DNA of 64,000 bases, from positions 1-64,000 of the forward strand of contig CBDBVE010000024.1 in the NCBI GenBank assembly GCA_965212595.1, in the 5' to 3' direction. The position numbers and the translations under genes are program-made. Source of the DNA: Poritiphilus sp965212595. GTDB taxonomy: Bacteria > Bacteroidota > Bacteroidia > Flavobacteriales > Flavobacteriaceae. Shown piece after piece: positions 44,292-53,715 of the stretch. Below the pieces are notes generated by a model. That model did not search any database, had not been told where the DNA came from, and saw nothing but the letters and a program-made list of their open reading frames with translations. Positions within the stretch are counted from its first letter, which is position 1. Each line of letters starts with the position of its first letter.

Positions 44292-45315
44292 TTTCCACTT
44301 CACTTCTAAGTCGTGAGCGCCTGTCAAAAGCTTCAAGTTTGTCTAGAACTTTACTTTCAATAAAATCGATAACTTTTGATTGAATTTTTGTTTTATAGAC
44401 TTTATTCATGTAAGTGATTCCTCCGGGAGACATTACATTGACTTCTACCAGTTTGCCTCCAATGACATCAATTCCTACAAAATACAAGCCATCTTTAACA
44501 AGTTTGGGGCCTATTTGTTTGCAGAGCGCCTTTTCTTGCTTGGTAAGGATATGTTTGGCCACAGAGCCGCCTGCAGACACATTAGAACGGTGATCGTCAG
44601 ACCCGGGAACACGCCTCATGGCACCAATAGGCTCACCGTTTAATATCAGAACTCGAACATCGCCCTGGTCCGCGCCTTCAATATATTCCTGAAGAATAAC
44701 ATAATTAGAAGAGCCGTCAGAATTCGTAACATAAAAATCTAATAAAGATTTTATATTAGACATGGCCGATCTCTCTATCAAAATCACTCCAGAACCTCCA
44801 AAGCCATTCAAGGGTTTAAGGATCATTTTCTCCGCTTCAGATTCCTTTATTTGCCGAATAAGATAGTTTTTATTCTTAGAAACATGGGTGGCCGGTATAA
44901 TGTTGTTATGAGAGTCCCCAAAGGCTGCAGTGTATAATTTATTATTAGCCTCCCTTAAGCCTTGTAGCGAATTTACAATAAACACATCGTCCTTGACAGA
45001 ATCAAGAAAGTTGAGCATAATGGGATCTAATGGGGGGTTTGCCCTCATGAAAATAACATCAAAGCCCGCCAGAGGTAACATCTCTTCGCGGGTGGTAGCG
45101 TTTTTATAAAATGATTTCAGGCTGTTCGAAACCTTTTCCATCCTACCAATAACCGTACAAAATGCATTGGTAACGCTATTGCGTATGGTCAAATTTGCCG
45201 GAGTGCATAGTGCAACGCCGTGTTTGCGTTTTACACATTCGTGTATCAACGCCAGACTTGTATCATTTTCTGCATCGATATCCTCCCAGGGATACATTAA
45301 AAAACAAATGTTCAT
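44284..45315 (-). CDS. ATP-grasp ligase, glutathione-synthetase-like
   Basis: A 343-residue cytosolic ligase. N-terminal domain MNICFLMYPWEDIDA and VIFMRANPPLDP are as in GshB; the ATP-grasp core has ILKPLNGFGGSGVILIER, QEYIEGADQGDVRVLILNG and the metal site FVGIDVIGGKLVEVNVMSP. It forms an amide bond between a carboxylate and an amine. No glutamate-cysteine ligase is nearby and the gene is locked to a QEGLA peptidase and an amidohydrolase, so it probably ligates another pair. Product unknown. Confidence 0.85.
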   Translation of the reverse strand: MNICFLMYPWEDIDAENDTSLALIHECVKRKHGVALCTPANLTIRNSVTNAFCTVIGRMEKVSNSLKSFYKNATTREEMLPLAGFDVIFMRANPPLDPIMLNFLDSVKDDVFIVNSLQGLREANNKLYTAAFGDSHNNIIPATHVSKNKNYLIRQIKESEAEKMILKPLNGFGGSGVILIERSAMSNIKSLLDFYVTNSDGSSNYVILQEYIEGADQGDVRVLILNGEPIGAMRRVPGSDDHRSNVSAGGSVAKHILTKQEKALCKQIGPKLVKDGLYFVGIDVIGGKLVEVNVMSPGGITYMNKVYKTKIQSKVIDFIESKVLDKLEAFDRRSRLRSEVENA

Positions 45316-45331
45316 AGCCCTTAATTTTAGC

Positions 45332-46657
45332 TTATTTTACTTCTTCCCAATGATCGTCCCAATCTCGCACCTTGGGGTCTCCAAGTTTACCAACAGACTT
45401 GGCAACCACTGTCGAAACTGTTGCGTCTCCTGTTATATTAATTACTGTCCTAAACATGTCTAGAGGCCTGTCTACCGCAAAAATAAGTGCAAGCCCAATA
45501 GCGTATTTATCTGCCGGAAAGCCTACCGATTCCAGAACAATGACCAGCATTACCATACCTGCACCTGGCACTGCCGCTGTGCCTATTGAAGCCAACAAGG
45601 CAGTTAGTACAATGGTTAATTGAGCAGAAAGCGGAAGTTCAAAACTCAAAGCCTGCGCTATAAAAACCGCTGCAACACCCTGGTAAAGACTGGTACCGTC
45701 CATATTTATTGTTGCTCCTACTGGTAAAACAAAACTTGAGACCTCCTTGTCTACCCCAATATGCTCTTCTACACGCTCCATGGTAACAGGAAGTGTTGCC
45801 GCACTGGAACTTGTAGAAAATGCAAGGAGTTGAGCAGGACTAAGTTGCCTTAAAAACCAAAAGGGGTTTTTTCTGGCCAAGGTAGAAACCAAAATAGCGT
45901 AAAAAACGATCATCAGCAGCAGTCCCAGAATAACCACTCCGGCATATTTTAACAGCGCTAGTAAAATTTCAGGATCACTCGATGAGACTACAACATTAGC
46001 CAACAGGGCAAAAACAGCGAAAGGCGCCGTCAGCATGATCAAATCTACCATTTTCAGGACAACGTCGTTTAAGGAATCGAAAAAATTCTTTAAAGGCTTG
46101 GCGCGTTCCTCACCGATGAGCAACAAAGAGATTCCCATGATCATCGTAAAGAAGATTACCTGTAACATCAAACGATTGTCACTCATGGCCGCCATGGCAT
46201 TGTCTGGAACCATGTCTTCTAAAAACTGAAGCGGGCCCATTTCTTGCTGTTTGTTGGCCTCTTCCAGTTTAGCAACAACGTCGCTATCGGTTGCATAGGT
46301 ATCTGTAAGCTTGGCAATAGTTTCTTCAGATATACCATTTCCAGGTTGTAAAACATTCACCAATAGAAGCCCAAGAACAATAGCTACCGTAGTTGTACCA
46401 ATATAAATTCCCATGGTTCGGAGGCCAATGTTCCTGAATTTTGAAATGTCCTTTAAATCAGATATCCCTTTGATAAGCGAGGCAATAATCAGCGGAATCG
46501 CAATGAGCTTTAGAAGTTTGATAAAAATCGTTCCAAAAGGACTAATCCAATCCTTTACAAAACCCGCACCCCAATCAGGGTAGGTCATGACAAATCCGAA
46601 AACAATACCTAAAAGCATCCCTATCAGGATCTGCCAGTGCAATTCCATTTTCCTCAT
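45332..46657 (-). CDS. Dicarboxylate/amino acid:cation symporter (DAACS family)
   Basis: The 441-residue inner-membrane protein carries the GltPh-type serine-rich loop FSTSSSAATLPVTM and the NMDGTSLYQ element of the transport core. About eight helices plus two hairpins are expected. It imports glutamate, aspartate or C4-dicarboxylates with Na+ or H+. The ATP-grasp gene begins 16 bases after its stop, so it may supply glutamate-like substrate to the cassette; this is inference. Confidence 0.88.
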   Translation of the reverse strand: MRKMELHWQILIGMLLGIVFGFVMTYPDWGAGFVKDWISPFGTIFIKLLKLIAIPLIIASLIKGISDLKDISKFRNIGLRTMGIYIGTTTVAIVLGLLLVNVLQPGNGISEETIAKLTDTYATDSDVVAKLEEANKQQEMGPLQFLEDMVPDNAMAAMSDNRLMLQVIFFTMIMGISLLLIGEERAKPLKNFFDSLNDVVLKMVDLIMLTAPFAVFALLANVVVSSSDPEILLALLKYAGVVILGLLLMIVFYAILVSTLARKNPFWFLRQLSPAQLLAFSTSSSAATLPVTMERVEEHIGVDKEVSSFVLPVGATINMDGTSLYQGVAAVFIAQALSFELPLSAQLTIVLTALLASIGTAAVPGAGMVMLVIVLESVGFPADKYAIGLALIFAVDRPLDMFRTVINITGDATVSTVVAKSVGKLGDPKVRDWDDHWEEVK

Positions 46658-46720
46658 AAAAGTAGTTTGATTTTGAAGGGTAAGATAGCATTTTTGGGTG
46701 GAAATGCCCTAAAAGAAGAA

Positions 46721-47785
46721 CTATAATTTAATGGTTCTGTCAAGCAATACAAAATCCGCCAAAACCATAGCAGCCATGGCCTCAACTATAGGAACTGCCC
46801 TGGGAACAACGCAGGGATCATGCCTGCCTTTTCCTTTTGTTTTAACGGCATTTCCGTCCTTATCAATAGTCTCGTAACCTTGGATAATTGTCGCGACAGG
46901 TTTGAAAGCTACATTGAAATAGATGTCCATCCCATTACTAATACCTCCCTGGATCCCTCCGCTATGATTTGTTTTGGTTGAGCCATCGGTATTGAATTGG
47001 TCGTTGTGCTGACTCCCTTTCATCGCCACTCCTGCAAAGCCGCTACCATACTCAAAGCCCTTTACGGCATTTATAGATAGCATGGCTTTTCCCAATTGCG
47101 AATGAAGCTTATCGAATACTGGTTCTCCAAGGCCAATTGGAACGTTTTGAAGCACACAACTGATGACACCACCTACAGTATCACCCTCCTTTCTGATGGC
47201 CTTTATATAATTTTCCATTTGGGCTGCCGTATCCTGATCCGGACATCGGACCGGATTGGATTCTATAAGGGAAAAATCTAGTTGCTGATAATCCTTTTCA
47301 AGTTTTAACTCGCCAACCTGAGACACAAAAGCATTTATTTCTACCCCCTTTAAAAACTGCTTGGCAATTGCGCCTCCTACCACCCTACTCGCAGTCTCTC
47401 TTGCCGAACTCCGTCCACCGCCACGATAATCGCGTATACCGTATTTCTTATCGTAGACATAATCTGCATGAGAAGGCCGGTATGAATCTTTAATATGCGA
47501 GTAGTCCTTAGATTTCTGGTTGGTATTGTGGATAGCAAATCCTATAGGGGTTCCCGTGGCTTTCCCTTCAAAAATTCCGGAATAAAATTGCACCTCATCA
47601 GCTTCCTTCCGCTGTGTTACAATAGCCGATTGTCCCGGCTTCCTTCTATTGAGCTCTAATTGAATTGCTTCCAGGTCTAGTTCCAATCCTGCCGGACACC
47701 CATCCAGAACACCTCCAATTGCAGGTCCATGAGACTCCCCGAAGGTGGTTAATTTAAATAAGCTTCCAAAGGTGTTTCCTGCCAT
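46721..47785 (-). CDS. aroC: Chorismate synthase
   Basis: A 354-residue FMN-dependent enzyme that makes chorismate from 5-enolpyruvylshikimate 3-phosphate, the last step of the shikimate pathway. Signatures: FGESHGPAIGGVLDGCP near the N-terminus, YRPSHADYVYDKKYG, YRGGGRSSARETA, and RHDPCVVPRAVPIVEAM. Length is normal. ATG start 47785. Confidence 0.98.
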   Translation of the reverse strand: MAGNTFGSLFKLTTFGESHGPAIGGVLDGCPAGLELDLEAIQLELNRRKPGQSAIVTQRKEADEVQFYSGIFEGKATGTPIGFAIHNTNQKSKDYSHIKDSYRPSHADYVYDKKYGIRDYRGGGRSSARETASRVVGGAIAKQFLKGVEINAFVSQVGELKLEKDYQQLDFSLIESNPVRCPDQDTAAQMENYIKAIRKEGDTVGGVISCVLQNVPIGLGEPVFDKLHSQLGKAMLSINAVKGFEYGSGFAGVAMKGSQHNDQFNTDGSTKTNHSGGIQGGISNGMDIYFNVAFKPVATIIQGYETIDKDGNAVKTKGKGRHDPCVVPRAVPIVEAMAAMVLADFVLLDRTIKL

Positions 47786-47799
47786 GAAGGAGAAATTAA

Positions 47800-47866
47800 T
47801 TATTGATAATTGTTAACTGCTAATTGTCAATTGAGACAGGCTACTCGCAACCCCTAGTTGACAATT
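47800..47866. repeat. Repeat and 9-bp inverted repeat upstream of aroC
   Basis: TAATTGTTAACTGCTAATTG near 47807-47826 resembles the element before the ACP gene at 19079-19111. AATTGTCAA at 47822-47830 and TTGACAATT at 47858-47866 are a perfect 9-bp inverted repeat with a 27-nt spacer. It could form a leader hairpin of aroC. Confidence 0.5.
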
Positions 47867-48026
47867 CTAAGAACAAAGCCTCAAAGGTAAATGTTAAAGC
47901 GCTGCCAACCAAGGCCTGCAGCCCCTTAATGTTAACTTAACATCAGAAATATGCACTTAATTCAAAATTAACTTAGGGATCAATAATTCTTGACGTGGAA
48001 AAAGTCCGAGTTAATACCAATAGGTT

Positions 48027-48034
48027 TAATTTTG
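48027..48034 (+). promoter_or_regulatory. -7 promoter element for the LpxH-like gene
   Basis: TAATTTTG matches TAnnTTTG, 28 bases before the TTG start. No clear -33 TTG at the usual spacing. Confidence 0.5.
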
Positions 48035-48061
48035 CAGTTAAGGACCTAACTATTAAAAGAA

Positions 48062-48934
48062 TTGAAAAAACGTAAATTAGAAGTAGCGGTTATCTCGGAT
48101 GTGCACCTGGGCACCTACGGTTGCCATGCTGATGAACTTATAGCCTATCTTAACAGTATTCGGCCAAAAAAACTCATCCTAAACGGTGATATTGTCGATA
48201 TCTGGCAATTTAGCCCAAGGTATTTTCCATCCTCCCACCATCAGGTTTTGAAAAAGATTGTGGGAATGGCCGCCAATGGAACAGCGGTTTACTACATTAC
48301 CGGAAACCACGATGAAATGCTGCGGAAATTCGCAGACATGTCTATTGGTAATTTCAGCATTCTTAACAAACTGGTTTTAGAACTGGACGGTAAAAAGGCC
48401 TGGTTTTTTCACGGTGATATTTTTGACGTATCTATTCGCTATGCCAAGTGGTTAGCCAAGCTTGGAAGCTACGGCTATGCACTCCTAATCTTGTTGAACA
48501 GATTAGTGAACTGGGTGCTGGGACTTTTCGGAAAAAAGAAGTTTTCACTTGCAAAGCGGGTTAAGCAAGGGGTAAAAAGCGCGATAAAGTCGGTTCACAA
48601 CTTTGAAAAAACAGCTTCAGACCTGGCCATAGAAAATGGTTACGATTTTGTAGTCTGTGGCCATATTCATCAGCCTAAGAAAGAGTTATACGAAAATAAG
48701 CATGGGCAGTGTACCTACCTCAATTCAGGGGATTGGGTAGAAAATCTTACCGCTTTAGAGTATTCCTTTAAGCGCTGGAAAATATATCGATACAATGAAG
48801 ACAAACTATCGCCCTTCTATGTTGATGAAGATTTAAAAGGCATGGATATGAATGAACTCTTTGCCTCAATCATAGACCTAAGAGCTAAGAACAAAAAAGA
48901 AAAAGAAAAAGACGGAGAATCTTTAGAAGAGTAA
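48062..48934 (+). CDS. UDP-2,3-diacylglucosamine diphosphatase-like metallophosphoesterase (LpxH type)
   Basis: A 290-residue peripheral membrane phosphatase of the calcineurin-like fold: SDVHLG, NGDIVD, TGNHDE, FHGDIFD and CGHIHQP are the metal-binding motifs. It would hydrolyse UDP-diacylglucosamine in lipid A synthesis. The start is TTG (no ATG until well inside). The C-terminal tail is rich in Lys and Glu. The last 12 bases overlap the convergent dehydrogenase gene. Confidence 0.84.
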   Translation: MKKRKLEVAVISDVHLGTYGCHADELIAYLNSIRPKKLILNGDIVDIWQFSPRYFPSSHHQVLKKIVGMAANGTAVYYITGNHDEMLRKFADMSIGNFSILNKLVLELDGKKAWFFHGDIFDVSIRYAKWLAKLGSYGYALLILLNRLVNWVLGLFGKKKFSLAKRVKQGVKSAIKSVHNFEKTASDLAIENGYDFVVCGHIHQPKKELYENKHGQCTYLNSGDWVENLTALEYSFKRWKIYRYNEDKLSPFYVDEDLKGMDMNELFASIIDLRAKNKKEKEKDGESLEE

Positions 48935-51856
48935 GGCGTTTTTAAGAATACTGACAGGGTGCAAAGCTTTTCTTCCGGTGCCATCGTATATCTGATGCCT
49001 ACAACTGGTACCATTAGCGGCTATGATGGTGTTCTTGTCAGACTTTTTTATCGAAGGAAAAAGTTTAAGTTCGCCAATTTGCATGCTTACTTCATAGTGT
49101 TCTGCCTCGTAGCCAAAAGAGCCTGCCATTCCGCAACAGCCCGAACTAATAATGGAAACCTTATAATTTTCAGGTAAGTTGAGGACATCGAAGGTCACTT
49201 TTTGGTTAGAAAGTGCCTTTTGATGGCAATGCGTATGAATCTTAATATTTTTGGGTGTTTTTTCGAAGAGATCAGAGTTCACAAACCCCTTCTCTATTTC
49301 TTTTGTCAGAAATTCTTCTATTAGAAAACTATGGCCAGCAATTAATTTGGTTACTTCTTCAGAAGAACCAAATCGTTGGTACTCATCCCGAAAGGTCAAT
49401 ATAGCTGAAGGTTCTAGACCAATAATTGGTATGCCTTCCTTAGCAAATTCATAGAGTTGACCAATATTACGCAGGGCCAGTTTCTTGGCCTGCTTTAAGT
49501 AGCCCTTTGAGATAAAGGTACGTCCGCTCTCAGCTGAAAAAAGTTGGACATCATAGCCTAGTCGCAACAATAACTCTATTGCATCTTTTCCTAGATCAAC
49601 ATCGAGGTATTGTGTAAATTCATCCAAGTATAATACAACTCTTTTTTTATTTGTAACTAGTTGATTTTTAAAATTTTTAAGGAGTTTGTCAAAATTATAA
49701 CTTGAAACCTTTGGAAGGCTTCTGGCCGTGGCAACTCCCGCACTCTTTTTAATCATACTTCCCAGTATTCCTGAGCCATTTACCGCATTGGTAATGGCGG
49801 CCACTCTACTCCCCCATTTATTCAGGCTGGTATTATATGCAAACAACTTACTTCTCAAAGAATATCCATTTACCTCCTGGTATTGAAATTGGAATTCAGA
49901 TTTAATTGTTGCAATATCTACATTGCTGGGACATTCACTTGCGCAGGCCTTACAGCTTAGGCACAGATCAAATACTTCTTTCAGTTCTTTGTGATTAAAA
50001 CGATTCTTTTCTTCAGAATTGGTGAGAAACTCGCGTAAAGCATTAGCCCTGCCTCGTGTGGTATCTTTTTCATTTCGCGTGGCATGGTAGCTTGGGCACA
50101 TAGTACCTGCAACCTGGTGTGTCTTTCTACAATCTCCGCTTCCGTTACACTTCTCTGCCGCTTTTAGAATGCCTTCGCTATCCGAAAAATCAAGGAGGGT
50201 TTGTATATTGGGCTCTTTCCGGTCAATTTCATAACGCAAAGAAGCGTCCATAGGATAGGCATTCACGATCTTCCCCGGATTAAAAATATAATTAGGGTCA
50301 AAATACTCCTTAATCCTCTGAAGCAACTTGTAGTTGTCTTCGCCTATCATCAAGGGAATAAACTCAGCCCTTACAATGCCATCTCCATGCTCGCCACTAA
50401 AGGAGCCTTTGTACTTTTTTGTAAGTCTGGCTACCTCCGTGGTAATTGCCCTAAAAAGGGTTACATCTTCTTGTTTTTTAAGGTTCAGTATGGGTCGCAA
50501 GTGAAGCTCTCCTGCACCGGCATGCGCATAGTACACTGCTTCCTGCTCGTAGCGTTTCATAATAGGAGTGAACTCGGCTATAAAATCAGCCAAATCTTCC
50601 AGGGCCACAGCTGTATCCTCAATACAGGCTACCGCTTTACGATCTCCAACCATGTTTCCCAACAGTCCAAGTCCCGCCTGCCTTAGTTCAATAGCTTTAT
50701 TGATATCTGCTCCTTTTAGCACCGGACAGGCGTAAGCATATCCAGATTTCTTGATTGTTTGCAACAATCCCTGAAGTTGACCCTCCAGGGAACCCTGATC
50801 CGCATCCTTTATTTCGAGCATCAACAAAGCAGCCGGATCTCCATGGACAAAAAAGCGGTTGGCGAGCTGTGCCCGATTGTTCTTAGTACAATCCAGAATA
50901 ACCCGGTCCATCATTTCGCACAGATGCAAGTCGTGTTGCATAACGGTAGCGACATCCGCCAGGCAGTTTTCGAGCGTTTCATAATGAGTTACTACCATGG
51001 CCGCATATGGTGGCGGACTATCATCTAATTGTAGTGTAATTTCTGTAGAGAAGGCTAATGTTCCTTCACTTCCGCTTAGTAGTTTACACAAATTTATTTC
51101 ATCTTCCAATCCGCCAAAAACGCTGCTCTTTAGTAGTTCATCCAGCGCGTAACCCGTATTTCTTCTATGAATTTCTTTTTTTGGAAATTCATGCTTTATC
51201 CCTTCTCTTATTTCTCTGTTTGAAAGCTCTTTAAGTATATTTTTATAAATTTTTCCTTCAAGGGTGTTTAGAGTGCATTTTGCCTTAAACTCTTCTGGAG
51301 TTAGCGCTTTGAATTCTACCAACGATCCATCAGATAAAATCGCTTTTATCCCAACTACCTTATCCCTGGTCACCCCGTATTGGATAGAAGTGGTTCCGCT
51401 AGAATTATTGCCTACCATGCCGCCAATCATACAGCGATTGGCCGTGGAGGTATTAGGGCCGAAAAACAAATTATAGGGTTTAAGAAATTGGTTGAGCTCG
51501 TCGCGGATTACGCCGGGCTGCACTGTTACCTGCTTTTTCTCAGTATCCAACCGAAGTATGTCCCCAAAATGTTTTGAAACGTCAACTACGATGCCATCTC
51601 CAACACATTGCCCCGCCAACGAAGTTCCGGCAGTTCTTGGTATCAAACCCAGCTCATGTTTTAGCGCAAAACCGATCAGTTTTTGTATGTCTGATACCGT
51701 TTTGGGATACGCTACCGCGAGCGGAATTTTGCGATATACTGAGGCATCTGTTGCGTAAAGAGATTTGGTAAGAACATCGTCCAGTAAGGTCCCTTCTAAT
51801 TGGCCCTGAAGTTCCTTTAAGTAAATTTTATCCAAGTTGGAACAATTTTTGACCAC
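48923..51856 (-). CDS. FAD and Fe-S 2-hydroxyacid dehydrogenase (YdiJ-like fusion)
   Basis: This long 977-residue protein has a GlcD-type FAD domain (MIGGMVGNNSSGTTS near residue 135, FSGEHGDGIVRAEF near 480), a 4Fe-4S segment (CLSCKACASECPSNVD near 650), and a GlpC/CCG domain (SGCCGMAGSFGYEAEH near 915). It oxidises a D-2-hydroxyacid such as D-lactate or D-2-hydroxyglutarate and passes electrons to the respiratory chain. The start is GTG; another in-frame TTG follows. Fused architecture matches YdiJ, which is larger than split glycolate oxidases. Confidence 0.87.
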   Translation of the reverse strand: MVKNCSNLDKIYLKELQGQLEGTLLDDVLTKSLYATDASVYRKIPLAVAYPKTVSDIQKLIGFALKHELGLIPRTAGTSLAGQCVGDGIVVDVSKHFGDILRLDTEKKQVTVQPGVIRDELNQFLKPYNLFFGPNTSTANRCMIGGMVGNNSSGTTSIQYGVTRDKVVGIKAILSDGSLVEFKALTPEEFKAKCTLNTLEGKIYKNILKELSNREIREGIKHEFPKKEIHRRNTGYALDELLKSSVFGGLEDEINLCKLLSGSEGTLAFSTEITLQLDDSPPPYAAMVVTHYETLENCLADVATVMQHDLHLCEMMDRVILDCTKNNRAQLANRFFVHGDPAALLMLEIKDADQGSLEGQLQGLLQTIKKSGYAYACPVLKGADINKAIELRQAGLGLLGNMVGDRKAVACIEDTAVALEDLADFIAEFTPIMKRYEQEAVYYAHAGAGELHLRPILNLKKQEDVTLFRAITTEVARLTKKYKGSFSGEHGDGIVRAEFIPLMIGEDNYKLLQRIKEYFDPNYIFNPGKIVNAYPMDASLRYEIDRKEPNIQTLLDFSDSEGILKAAEKCNGSGDCRKTHQVAGTMCPSYHATRNEKDTTRGRANALREFLTNSEEKNRFNHKELKEVFDLCLSCKACASECPSNVDIATIKSEFQFQYQEVNGYSLRSKLFAYNTSLNKWGSRVAAITNAVNGSGILGSMIKKSAGVATARSLPKVSSYNFDKLLKNFKNQLVTNKKRVVLYLDEFTQYLDVDLGKDAIELLLRLGYDVQLFSAESGRTFISKGYLKQAKKLALRNIGQLYEFAKEGIPIIGLEPSAILTFRDEYQRFGSSEEVTKLIAGHSFLIEEFLTKEIEKGFVNSDLFEKTPKNIKIHTHCHQKALSNQKVTFDVLNLPENYKVSIISSGCCGMAGSFGYEAEHYEVSMQIGELKLFPSIKKSDKNTIIAANGTSCRHQIYDGTGRKALHPVSILKNALLF

Positions 51857-51924
51857 TAAAATAAGTTTTTATTCACTGAAGATCATCTTCAGGATCTCAT
51901 TAAATCAAATTAAACGGAAAACTT

Positions 51925-52437
51925 ATGAAAATTTTAAAAGCATTTACTTTTCTAACTCTTTTTAGCATCTTGTCTGTAAACGCACAAGACATTTCTGAGC
52001 ACGCATTGGGGCTTAGGCTTGGAGACAGCGATGGGTTTGGAGCCGAAATCTCTTATCAAAAATCCATTGGTAGGTACAACCGGGCCGAAATTAATTTAGG
52101 TTGGAGAGACAGTCGTAATTTTGATGCCTTCAAGCTGGCCGGACTCTATCAATGGGTACACAGCATAGATGGCAATTTTAATTGGTATTACGGAGTTGGT
52201 GGTGGATTAGGAAGTGTGGACTTTGAACCCATACCAGGAACTGGAGGCACTGGTTCTGTAACTCCAGACGGCGGCTTGTTTGTTTTTGGAGCTGGGAACA
52301 TTGGTGTGGAATATAATTTTGATATTCCTTTGCTTTTGTCATTAGATTTTAGGCCGGAAATTGGCTTACTGGGATACGATAATTTTTCAGACAGCTTTGA
52401 TTTCGATATTGCCCTGGGCATACGCTATCAGTTCTAA
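51925..52437 (+). CDS. Small outer-membrane beta-barrel protein
   Basis: A 170-residue protein with signal peptide residues 1-20 (ending VNAQ). The mature part alternates hydrophobic and polar residues with glycine-rich turns (YGVGGGLGSVDFEPIPG) and ends with IRYQF, an aromatic C-terminus typical of barrels. About eight strands. Function unknown; a hairpin terminator follows. Confidence 0.75.
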   Translation: MKILKAFTFLTLFSILSVNAQDISEHALGLRLGDSDGFGAEISYQKSIGRYNRAEINLGWRDSRNFDAFKLAGLYQWVHSIDGNFNWYYGVGGGLGSVDFEPIPGTGGTGSVTPDGGLFVFGAGNIGVEYNFDIPLLLSLDFRPEIGLLGYDNFSDSFDFDIALGIRYQF

Positions 52438-52457
52438 ATTTAAACCCAAAACCTATT

Positions 52458-52490
52458 ACCCTTGGCATAAGCTTATGTTAAGGGTTTTTT
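52458..52490 (+). terminator. Intrinsic terminator after the small barrel gene
   Basis: ACCCTTGGCATAAG and the following CTTATGTTAAGGGT pair fully (14 bp with two G-T pairs), then a run of six T. Confidence 0.85.
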
Positions 52491-52509
52491 ATTTTCTTCG
52501 GCAGATGAG

Positions 52510-52517
52510 TACCTTTG
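52510..52517 (+). promoter_or_regulatory. -7 promoter element for the TlpA-like gene
   Basis: TACCTTTG, exact TAnnTTTG, 20 bases before the ATG at 52538. Confidence 0.6.
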
Positions 52518-52537
52518 CACATCTCAAATTCCGATAA

Positions 52538-53644
52538 ATGAAAAAATACATTTGCGAAATTGCGGTAATTTTGCTGCTAGCAAGCTGTAACTCAGGAGCC
52601 GAAGGTTTCTCCTTAAATGGTGAACTGTCCGGAGAAGTAAACAACGGAACTCTTGTCTTTCTAAAAAAGGCCAATGAAAATAATCAACCTGTCGATGTTG
52701 ATACCACCACAGTTGAAAATGGCAGCTTCATTTTCAATGGCACTGCTGCCGGACCCGAAATCCACTATATTTTCGTGGACAAATTGGGCGGAAACATCCC
52801 GGTTATTATTGAAAACGGGGAAATTGAGGTAAGTGCCCAAAAAGATAGTCTTGGATTTGCCAGGATCAAAGGCACCCTTCAAAACAATCTTTTCTCAGAT
52901 TATCTAAAAGAAATTAGGGGGATCTCGGCCAAAGCCCGCTCCCTGAATGATGATATGAGAGCTGCCGCAAGCAGAAGAGATACCGTGGCAATGAACTCTT
53001 TAAGAGATGAATATTTTGAAATACAGGAGGAGGCCAAAAACTTTGAAATAGATTTTGCAAGGGAGAATCCTCAAGCACTTATCTCCTTACTTATCATAGA
53101 TAAATCGCACACAACCAGGGCCTTGTCTGAAGAAGAAGTCCAGGAATTGTACGAAGGTCTAACAGATGAAATAAAGGCTTCTAGCGCTGGTAAAAAGCTG
53201 AAAGGAAAATTAGAGAAGGGCAAAAATACATCCGTAGGATCGAAAGCGCCAAACTTCTCTGCGCCTACACCTAGTGGAGAAGAGTTAGCGCTCAATGACG
53301 TCTTAGGAAAGGCTACTATACTAGATTTCTGGGCAGCCTGGTGCAGGCCGTGCAGGGCAGAAAATCCTAATGTAGTTAAGATATATAACAAATATCAGGA
53401 TAAAGGGCTGAGTATTTTGGGCGTTTCTTTGGATAGAAAAGCCGAGGATTGGAAAAAAGCGATCGAGGATGATGGCCTGGCCTGGAACCATGTCTCCAAC
53501 GTTCAATATTTTGATGAGATAGCGCAATTGTACAATGTGAATTCTATCCCAGCAACATTTATATTAGACGAGAACGGCGTAATTGTAGCCAAGAATTTAC
53601 GAGGTCCGGCCCTGGAAGAGAAGATCGCAGAAATGTTGCAATAG
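52538..53644 (+). CDS. TlpA-like thioredoxin lipoprotein with DUF4369 domain
   Basis: A 368-residue lipoprotein, lipobox LASC (Cys17). Residues about 22-115 match DUF4369 (FSLNGELSGEVNNGTLVFL). A helical linker follows, then a thioredoxin fold with active site WCRPC (FWAAWCRPCRAENPNV) and the cis-proline segment NSIPATFILDENG near the C-terminus. It acts on periplasmic or surface disulfides. The combination is common in Bacteroidota. It ends at a bidirectional terminator. Confidence 0.88.
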   Translation: MKKYICEIAVILLLASCNSGAEGFSLNGELSGEVNNGTLVFLKKANENNQPVDVDTTTVENGSFIFNGTAAGPEIHYIFVDKLGGNIPVIIENGEIEVSAQKDSLGFARIKGTLQNNLFSDYLKEIRGISAKARSLNDDMRAAASRRDTVAMNSLRDEYFEIQEEAKNFEIDFARENPQALISLLIIDKSHTTRALSEEEVQELYEGLTDEIKASSAGKKLKGKLEKGKNTSVGSKAPNFSAPTPSGEELALNDVLGKATILDFWAAWCRPCRAENPNVVKIYNKYQDKGLSILGVSLDRKAEDWKKAIEDDGLAWNHVSNVQYFDEIAQLYNVNSIPATFILDENGVIVAKNLRGPALEEKIAEMLQ

Positions 53645-53663
53645 CAAAAAAAGTTTGAGTAAT

Positions 53664-53696
53664 AAAAAAGGCCCTGAAAATTTCAGGGCCTTTTTT
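53664..53696. terminator. Bidirectional terminator between convergent genes
   Basis: AAAAAAGGCCCTGAAA pairs with TTTCAGGGCCTTTTTT in a near-perfect 16-bp palindrome with a tiny loop, A-run on the left and T-run on the right, so it works for both the TlpA-like gene and the LVIVD lipoprotein gene. Confidence 0.95.
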
Positions 53697-53715
53697 ATGT
53701 ATTGCTGCAATGCTA

